This document shows, piece after piece, positions 14,438-19,833 of a DNA stretch of 19,833 nt; positions within the stretch are counted from its first letter, which is position 1, and every line of letters begins with the position of its first letter. Under the pieces are notes generated by a model that searched no databases, was not told where the DNA came from, and saw only the letters and a program-made list of their open reading frames with translations. The DNA is taken from the NCBI GenBank assembly GCA_002337525.1, contig DDGG01000001.1, forward strand, positions 390 to 20,222. Reading direction: 5' to 3'. The position numbers were made by a program, and so were the translations under genes. The stretch is from Alphaproteobacteria bacterium UBA1908 (GTDB lineage Bacteria; Pseudomonadota; Alphaproteobacteria; Caedimonadales; UBA1908).

Positions 14438-15364
14438 ATGTCAAAATTATCTTCTCGACTTCTACTTGCATCATCCGCTCTTGTCCTTACTTTCTCGCTC
14501 TCAAGTTCTCTCAGGGCATCAGACCTTCTTGAAGAGGGAGAGAGCGGGACAACAACGGCTGTATCGACACAGGCACCTTCAAAATCCAGCGGCTGGTTTA
14601 GTAGCTGGTTTTCTAGTGGAGCTTCTACAGAGCAAGAAACGAAAGAACCTCCTGCTACAGGGGCAGTAGTGCAACAAACTGATGGAGATGACGATGCTGA
14701 AGAATCAGATTCTGAGGGGGAGACAGGTTCTGGTGCTGAAGGCCTTGTGGATGAAGAGGAAATGGCTGAAACTGCTGGGGCTGTTGACGAAGACGTGACA
14801 CCAAAAATCGAGGATTCGGAAGCTTCTTCAGGTCAACAGAGCTCGGGAAGCTGGTGGCCTTTTAGTTGGGGAGCTTCCTCAAGTAACGATGGTGATGAAA
14901 AACCTGCTGCGACAGCTGTTAACGCCAGTGATACCGGGGATGTAAAGGATGATGAAGCTGTAGAAGAACATGGCGATGATATGAAAGCAGCGGATGTCCT
15001 TGAAGATGAAGATACTCCAGCAACAGATCCATATGCAGGCCTTACAGAAAGGCAACGGCAACTCCTGGAAATGTATGATAATGGAGAAGGCGATATTTCG
15101 CAAAGTGTTATGATCACGGCTCAAAATGCCCGAGAAAACAAAATAGACTTTGAACATTCTTTTGATTCGGCGACTCTTCTTGGTACGAAGTCTCTTAAAA
15201 ATGGAGAGGTTTCTGTGTATGCAGGAGGAAAATATACAGTCTTGCATAAAGGCAAGCTTAAAGAGTATTCCGGGGGTGAATTGTATGAACGAGGAAAAGC
15301 TTTTTCAAATGCAGCACAACTTGTTAAAATAATGGATGGTACGGCTGTTCTTTACGGACATTAA
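14438..15364 (+). CDS. Secreted, highly acidic protein with two Trp/Phe-rich repeats
   Basis: I do not recognise the family. The ATG at 14438 has a strong GGAGG five bases upstream; it gives 308 residues with a classic signal peptide (MSKLSSRLLLASSALVLTFS, likely cut near LRA-SD). An in-frame TTG upstream is not needed. Residues 28-200 are low-complexity and strongly acidic. Inside are two similar aromatic boxes: SSGWFSSWFSSGAS (50-63) and SSGSWWPFSWGASS (135-148). The C-terminal part (200-308) looks folded: a helical segment AGLTERQRQLLEMY, then Gly-spaced beta-like sequence GEVSVYAGGKYTVLHKGKLK. There are no Cys residues in the mature protein. It stands alone and ends 20 bases before a strong terminator. 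A cell-envelope or secreted role is inference. Confidence 0.82.
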   Translation: MSKLSSRLLLASSALVLTFSLSSSLRASDLLEEGESGTTTAVSTQAPSKSSGWFSSWFSSGASTEQETKEPPATGAVVQQTDGDDDAEESDSEGETGSGAEGLVDEEEMAETAGAVDEDVTPKIEDSEASSGQQSSGSWWPFSWGASSSNDGDEKPAATAVNASDTGDVKDDEAVEEHGDDMKAADVLEDEDTPATDPYAGLTERQRQLLEMYDNGEGDISQSVMITAQNARENKIDFEHSFDSATLLGTKSLKNGEVSVYAGGKYTVLHKGKLKEYSGGELYERGKAFSNAAQLVKIMDGTAVLYGH

Positions 15365-15384
15365 TACTAAAGTTACTACTAGCT

Positions 15385-15415
15385 AAAAAGGGGAGTAGTT
15401 TTCTCCCCTTTTTTT
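15385..15415 (+). terminator. Strong Rho-independent terminator, probably bidirectional
   Basis: The 11-bp stem AAAAAGGGGAG / CTCCCCTTTTT surrounds a 7-base loop (TAGTTTT), with TTTTTTT running on the plus strand. The leading A run also gives a T tract on the minus strand, so it can end both the acidic-protein gene and the convergent LysR gene. Confidence 0.93.
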
Positions 15416-15437
15416 ACGCTTTGGTTCTTGATAAGAA

Positions 15438-16328
15438 CTAGGATGCTCTTGCCAGAGATTCTGTGGCTTCTCCGTGTGGTATATGATGGATACAATCAAG
15501 AGCAGCCTTTGCATTACGGGAGAGCTGTTTTGTGGATTTAACAGCAGCATAAATTTTGTAATCAAGCGGTGGCAAGGCCAAATCCATGGGAACGAGGTCC
15601 GGGTAACTTTGACCTACATAATCCGGCAAAAATCCACAAGACATTCCGGATTGAGTGAACCTGGCGATAACATCCCAGCTGCTGGCTTCCATAAAAACTT
15701 TTATGGGCTCTTCAAAAGCAGCTTCGTATGCCCGTTTAAAAAGAATAACCTCACGTCGATTTTCGGTAAATATAGCGCGATCACTTTTAAGGTGGGTTGC
15801 ATCTTTATGGCGAAAGAGACGGAAATGACCTTCGTGAAGTAAAAATGTTTCAAAAGGGATTAAATCTACATTATCAATCAAAATGGCGAGTTCTACTTCA
15901 GATTTCAAAAGGCGATCCCGTACCAGGTCAGGTGTGAACATACGCAATCGTGGTGTAAGCTTGGGAAACCTATCTTTCATAATTTTGAGCTTTGGAATCA
16001 GCAAAGAAAGGGCGACACTTCGAGGGCAGGCAATCTCGACGTCCCCTTGGGGCTGGCTATCATCAGAACAAAAGCTGTCATCTACATCCCGTAATTGCCT
16101 GAGAACCGGTTTTAACATCTCAACGAGAAGCTGGCCTTCTGATGATAGAATAAATTTATTTCGATGGTGGCGCAGTAATTTTTTCCCTGTGACACGTTCA
16201 AGGTTTGAAATAGCCTGACTGACTGCTGATTGGCTGACATTATTACGATGGGCGGCTTTCGTAACACTTGTCAGTTCTGAGGCGTCCATAAAGTATTTAA
16301 GATGTGCGAGATTAAGCCGACTTAACAT
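15438..16328 (-). CDS. LysR family transcriptional regulator
   Basis: LysR-type DNA-binding regulator, 296 residues, near the family's usual 300. The N-terminal winged helix-turn-helix covers about 8-66, with SVTKAAHRNNVSQSAVSQAI forming the recognition region and NLERVTGKKLL following. The effector-binding domain (about 94-290) is of the periplasmic-binding-protein type; it has no Cys pair or motif that tells the ligand. The ATG at 16328 follows an AAGGAAG site. Its neighbours (uvrA upstream, acidic protein convergent) do not reveal a target, and there is no divergent partner gene, which is unusual for LysR regulators. A candidate promoter and possible small upstream ORF are listed separately. 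Confidence 0.92.
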   Translation of the reverse strand: MLSRLNLAHLKYFMDASELTSVTKAAHRNNVSQSAVSQAISNLERVTGKKLLRHHRNKFILSSEGQLLVEMLKPVLRQLRDVDDSFCSDDSQPQGDVEIACPRSVALSLLIPKLKIMKDRFPKLTPRLRMFTPDLVRDRLLKSEVELAILIDNVDLIPFETFLLHEGHFRLFRHKDATHLKSDRAIFTENRREVILFKRAYEAAFEEPIKVFMEASSWDVIARFTQSGMSCGFLPDYVGQSYPDLVPMDLALPPLDYKIYAAVKSTKQLSRNAKAALDCIHHIPHGEATESLARAS

Positions 16329-16615
16329 TTTGAAGCTTCCTTCTTGATGCCGTTGTCAGAAAAAGAACTTCCAACGTTTTTGATATTTTTAAAGACAGTA
16401 TTATTGAGACTTGTTTTTTTGCGTAATAAAATAAATCGGCTTTCTGTTATTAAAGAAAGTAAAGACAAAATGGGTCGGGGATGATTTGCCTTAAAGTCAA
16501 CTTTCTGGAAGAAAATAAAAAAGCGTGACAAAGAAAGGCTGAGTACGAAAAAACCCGTAGAATGCAAGAGAGGCATTTTAATAAAGTTAAAAATTCTATA
16601 TCTCTTACCTGTCAT
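16322..16615 (-). CDS. Possible small leader ORF overlapping the LysR start
   Basis: A 97-codon frame starts at ATG 16615 and ends seven bases inside the LysR gene, an arrangement compatible with translational coupling. AGGGGAAAC lies just before the ATG, and a promoter-like pair ends about 20 bases upstream. Residues 13-36 are hydrophobic (MPLLHSTGFFVLSLSLSRFF) and could cross the membrane; the rest is Lys/Ser/Asn-rich. I recognise no family, and the composition also fits translated AT-rich DNA, so it may be non-coding leader. Confidence 0.3.
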   Translation of the reverse strand: MTGKRYRIFNFIKMPLLHSTGFFVLSLSLSRFFIFFQKVDFKANHPRPILSLLSLITESRFILLRKKTSLNNTVFKNIKNVGSSFSDNGIKKEASKC

Positions 16616-16635
16616 TGTTTCCCCTGATTGTCATT

Positions 16636-16665
16636 TTTATACCGTTAAACTTTTCTCTTGAACAA
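16636..16665 (-). promoter_or_regulatory. Candidate promoter for the LysR transcript
   Basis: On the minus strand TTGTTC (16660-16665) and TATAAA (16636-16641) are 18 bases apart. The inverted repeat TCTTG-N2-CAAGA (16656-16667) lies over the -35 box, where an autoregulating LysR protein could bind. Confidence 0.45.
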
Positions 16666-16845
16666 GATTTATTAAACACTCTCTTTTAATATCAGACAAG
16701 AAAGAATATCTGAAATATGAAAAATAAAGTGGTTTTTTTGTCTTTGAGGGAACTTTGTATAAACAGGCCTTATACTTATTGGTTATACTGGAAGGAAAAT
16801 TGAATATTTAGAGGGTGTATCATATAAACTCTTTCTTGCAGGGTA
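16666..16845. other. Spacer between uvrA end and the LysR promoter
   Basis: AT-rich, with no credible gene and no clear terminator for uvrA. A direct repeat TTATACT occurs at 16770-16776 and 16783-16789, a 13-base period, of unknown meaning. Confidence 0.35.
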
Positions 16846-19677
16846 TTATTTTGCCAAATAGGGCTTTAAATAGGTCCCGGTGTAACTCCTGGAAACTTTA
16901 GAAATATCTTGCGGTGTTCCTGTTGCAATAATTTCGCCTCCTCCATCACCACCTTCAGGGCCCAGGTCAATAATCCAGTCAGATGTTTTAATAACCTCGA
17001 GATTATGCTCAATCACAACAATTGTGTTGCCCTGGTCTACCAAAGAGTGCAGGACTTCAAGCAGTTTTCTGACATCATCAAAATGGAGCCCCGTAGTGGG
17101 CTCATCCAGTATATAAAGGGTTTTGCCTGTTGCGCGTCGTGATAGTTCTTTTGATAATTTGACGCGTTGGGCTTCTCCCCCGGAAAGCGTTGTCGCGCGC
17201 TGACCTATGTGGATATAGCCAAGTCCCACTTCATCAAGAGTTTGAAGTTTGTTGCGAATCGAGGGTATCGCTTCAAAAAAAGCAAGGCCTTCAGCAACAG
17301 TCATATCCAGCACATCAGCGATAGATTTGTCACGATACTTGACTTCAAGGGTTTCCCGATTATAACGCTTGCCTTTGCAAATATCGCATTCTACATAGAT
17401 ATCAGGCAGGAAGTGCATTTCAATTTTGGTAACGCCATCACCCTGACAAGCTTCACAGCGGCCCCCCTTAACATTGAAAGAGAACCGCCCGGGCGCATAC
17501 CCGCGAGCTTTGGCTTCCGGCAGGTTGGCATACCAGTCACGAATAGGGCCAAAGGCACCCGTGTATGTTGCGGGATTTGATCGGGGCGTGCGCCCAATTG
17601 GAGATTGATCGATATCAATGATTTTATCCAGATAGCCTGCGCCACAAATCTCCTTATAAGGACCCGGCTGATCTTTTGTTTTATTTAAAAGTTTGTTTAG
17701 GCCTTTATAGAGAGTTTCTATGACAAGAGATGATTTTCCACCTCCTGAAACCCCTGTAACAGAAATAAATTTGCCTAAAGGGAATTCGGCAGAAACATTT
17801 TTCAGGTTATTGGCCTGAGCTCCCGTAATTTTTATAGATTTGCCTTTATGGCCGGTACGTAATTTTTGGGGAACAGGAATATTTTTTTTGCCCGTTAAGT
17901 ATTGACCTGTCAGGCTTTTAGGATCTTCACAAATGTGTTGAGGTGTTCCACTTGTAAGAATTTCGCCTCCCAGAGCACCGGCTCCCGGACCCATATCAAT
18001 CACATGATCTGCGGCTTTAATGGTATCTTCATCATGTTCTACAACCAAAACACTGTTGCCAAGATCCCGAAGGCGAGTCAGGGTTGCCAGGAGACGATCA
18101 TTATCTCGTTGATGAAGGCCAATAGAGGGTTCATCCAGAACATATAAAACACCGGTGAGGCCTGATCCAATTTGTGAGGCAAGGCGAATACGCTGGCTTT
18201 CACCGCCCGAAAGCGTGCCAGATGCTCTGGAAAGAGTAAGATATCCGAGCCCAACACTGGTTAGAAACCCAAGTCTTTCTTGAATTTCTTTTAAAATTCT
18301 TTCTGCAATGGCTTGTTGCTTTTCAGACAAGGCGGGTCTTAGCTGTTGAAACCAGTGTTCAGCTTCTGCAATTGAGAAATCTGTTATTTCGGAAATATTT
18401 TTATCGGAGATTTTAACACACAGGGCTTCTGGTTTCAGACGGGCACTTTGGCACGTATCACAGGGATGAGATGTTTGATATTTCGTTAGCTCTTCCCGAC
18501 GACGGGGGCTGTCTGTTTCCTGATAGCGGCGTTCCAGATTTGGTAAAACGCCTTCAAAGGGTTTTTCCGAGCGTAACTTTCGACTGCCATCTTCTAATAT
18601 CATAGGGATTTTTTCACGGCCGGAGCCATTTAAAATGACGTCTTTTGTTTTGGGTGATAAGTCTTGAAAAGCTTTATTGATATCATCACCACAAAAGGCG
18701 ACAACGTTTTCAAGGACTTGGATATAGTAAAAGAAAAAGCTTCCTGACCAGGGAGCAATAGCACCCTCCCTGAGAGACTTTGTCGGGTCACAGACAACAA
18801 GATCTTCAGAAAAAGAGGTTTTGAATCCAAGACCATCGCAGGCGGGGCAGGCTCCAAAAGGACTGTTAAAGGAAAAAAGTCGAGGTTCAATTTCCTCGAG
18901 CGTGAATCCGGAAACAGGACAGGCAAACTTGGATGAAAATGTTGTGATCTCACCTGTATCAGCCTGTTCTGCAAGAACAAGTCCCTCTGTTAGGTGAAGA
19001 GCTGTTTCAAAGCTTTCAGCCAGGCGTTGAGCCATACCTTCTTTGATCACAATGCGGTCGACAACGACTTCAATCGTATGTTTTAACTTTTTATCAAGAG
19101 AGGGAGTCTCATCAATATTATAAAGGGTTCCATTAATTTTTAGACGCTGGAAACCTTGCTTTTTTAAATCAGAGATTTCTTTACGATATTCCCCTTTGCG
19201 TCCCCGAACAATGGGGGCCAGCAAGTAATAGCGTGTCCCTTCGGGAGAAGTCATAAGCCGGTCCACCATCTGAGATACCGTTTGACTTTCAATAGGTAAT
19301 CCTGTGGTGGGGGAATGAGGAATACCCACACGGGCAAAAAGCAGTCGCAGATAATCGTATATTTCCGTGACGGTCCCAACCGTTGATCGGGGATTTTTCG
19401 AGGTTGTCTTTTGCTCGATGGAAATTGCAGGAGATAAACCTTCAATGGCATCAACATCCGGTTTTTGCATCAGTTCCAGAAACTGGCGCGCGTAGGCGGA
19501 AAGACTTTCGACATAGCGCCGCTGACCCTCGGCATAAATCGTATCAAAGGCCAGAGAAGACTTTCCGGAACCACTTAGGCCCGTAATAACAGTTAGGCTA
19601 TTGCGGGGAATATCAACAGTGATATTTTTCAGGTTATGTTCGCGTGCTCCCTGAACGGAAATGTATTTTGGATCCAT
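16846..19677 (-). CDS. uvrA: Excinuclease ABC subunit A
   Basis: ATP-dependent DNA damage sensor that loads UvrB during nucleotide excision repair. All 943 residues are present, the normal length. Two ABC ATPase halves are complete: Walker A GLSGSGKSS (33-41) and GVSGGGKSS (642-650); signature LSGGESQR (about 489) and LSGGEAQR; Walker B VLDEPSIGLH and ILDEPTTGLH. The C-terminal zinc module (CEAC 741-744, CDIC 764-767) is intact. The N-terminal module has CPVS at 253-256 instead of CPxC, so one zinc ligand is replaced by Ser; I recall this as common in alphaproteobacteria. A further CDTC pair is at 406-409. AAAGG lies shortly before the ATG. No alphaproteobacterial LexA box (GTTC-N7-GTTC) is visible upstream. 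Confidence 0.98.
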   Translation of the reverse strand: MDPKYISVQGAREHNLKNITVDIPRNSLTVITGLSGSGKSSLAFDTIYAEGQRRYVESLSAYARQFLELMQKPDVDAIEGLSPAISIEQKTTSKNPRSTVGTVTEIYDYLRLLFARVGIPHSPTTGLPIESQTVSQMVDRLMTSPEGTRYYLLAPIVRGRKGEYRKEISDLKKQGFQRLKINGTLYNIDETPSLDKKLKHTIEVVVDRIVIKEGMAQRLAESFETALHLTEGLVLAEQADTGEITTFSSKFACPVSGFTLEEIEPRLFSFNSPFGACPACDGLGFKTSFSEDLVVCDPTKSLREGAIAPWSGSFFFYYIQVLENVVAFCGDDINKAFQDLSPKTKDVILNGSGREKIPMILEDGSRKLRSEKPFEGVLPNLERRYQETDSPRRREELTKYQTSHPCDTCQSARLKPEALCVKISDKNISEITDFSIAEAEHWFQQLRPALSEKQQAIAERILKEIQERLGFLTSVGLGYLTLSRASGTLSGGESQRIRLASQIGSGLTGVLYVLDEPSIGLHQRDNDRLLATLTRLRDLGNSVLVVEHDEDTIKAADHVIDMGPGAGALGGEILTSGTPQHICEDPKSLTGQYLTGKKNIPVPQKLRTGHKGKSIKITGAQANNLKNVSAEFPLGKFISVTGVSGGGKSSLVIETLYKGLNKLLNKTKDQPGPYKEICGAGYLDKIIDIDQSPIGRTPRSNPATYTGAFGPIRDWYANLPEAKARGYAPGRFSFNVKGGRCEACQGDGVTKIEMHFLPDIYVECDICKGKRYNRETLEVKYRDKSIADVLDMTVAEGLAFFEAIPSIRNKLQTLDEVGLGYIHIGQRATTLSGGEAQRVKLSKELSRRATGKTLYILDEPTTGLHFDDVRKLLEVLHSLVDQGNTIVVIEHNLEVIKTSDWIIDLGPEGGDGGGEIIATGTPQDISKVSRSYTGTYLKPYLAK

Positions 19678-19694
19678 ATTTGAGCCTTTAATGT

Positions 19695-19706
19695 ATCAAT
19701 ATTGAT
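19695..19706. promoter_or_regulatory. 12-bp palindrome upstream of uvrA
   Basis: ATCAATATTGAT is a perfect palindrome 18 bases before the uvrA start, with AT-rich TATGATAAT sequence (minus strand) just upstream as a possible -10. It does not match known LexA boxes. It may be an operator or chance in AT-rich DNA. Confidence 0.3.
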
Positions 19707-19795
19707 GTATGTATTATCATAAAATTCACAGAGGCAGTATGCCACTTGTTGTAGAGAAAGTGAATTGCTTGTGTGAACTCTATTCAATCAAAGCT

Positions 19796-19833
19796 TCCCT
19801 CCTGTCATTCACAAGGAGTACATCCCACTCTCC
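19796..19833. repeat. Start of another dispersed-repeat copy at the window end
   Basis: CTCCTGTCATTCACAAGGAG followed by TACATCCCACTC resembles the reverse complement of about 8541-8570 in the repeat block (CATTCACAAAGAGTCCTCCACTC), with few differences. CTCCT and AGGAG also form a small hairpin (loop of ten). The copy continues beyond the window. Confidence 0.5.

Overview
The window looks like chromosomal DNA of a fairly AT-rich alphaproteobacterium. The evidence is the fabD-fabG-acpP-fabF cluster, an alphaproteobacterial-type HAD-IIA protein, TadE/TadG pilus proteins, an intracellular-type PHA depolymerase with a Cys nucleophile, a SCO1/SenC protein and a UvrA with a CxxS variant of the first zinc pair. 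Copies of a GTCAT...-type palindromic intergenic repeat suggest a repeat-bearing lineage, possibly host-associated (Holosporales-like). The order-level placement is inference; no rRNA or marker phylogeny is available here.

Layout. 1-2567 (minus): fatty-acid synthesis genes fabD, fabG, acpP and the start of fabF, with a cluster of small hairpins between fabG and acpP. 2568-2851: divergent spacer with a fragment of a dispersed repeat. 2852-4620 (plus): small lipoprotein, DUF192 exported protein and dapD (lysine/diaminopimelate synthesis), the last two overlapping. 4690-7315 (plus): a promoter with a palindrome over its -10 box, then two TadE-like pseudopilins and a TadG with a von Willebrand A domain. 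7383-8225 (plus): HAD-IIA phosphatase-like protein, followed directly by what looks like the first codons of ribF running into a 0.5-kb block of dispersed repeats (8304-8852).

8866-13284 (minus): an unrecognised lipoprotein, tRNA-Asn, tRNA-Cys, a PHA depolymerase, SCO1/SenC and a six-TM voltage-gated-type cation channel with an unusual TGEW filter. 13396-14004 (plus): J-domain protein with an N-terminal Cys/His cluster. 14438-15364 (plus): a secreted, very acidic protein with two Trp/Phe-rich repeats, ending at a strong, probably bidirectional terminator. 15438-16328 (minus): LysR regulator, preceded by a possible small ORF with its own promoter and ribosome binding site. 16846-19677 (minus): complete uvrA. 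The last ~30 bases appear to enter another copy of the dispersed repeat.

Most genes are housekeeping. The least explained parts are the truncated ribF/repeat block, the acidic WF-repeat protein, the Ca-loop-bearing TadE, the channel filter and the hairpin cluster upstream of acpP. I do not see a defence island, prophage, CRISPR array or complete transposon.
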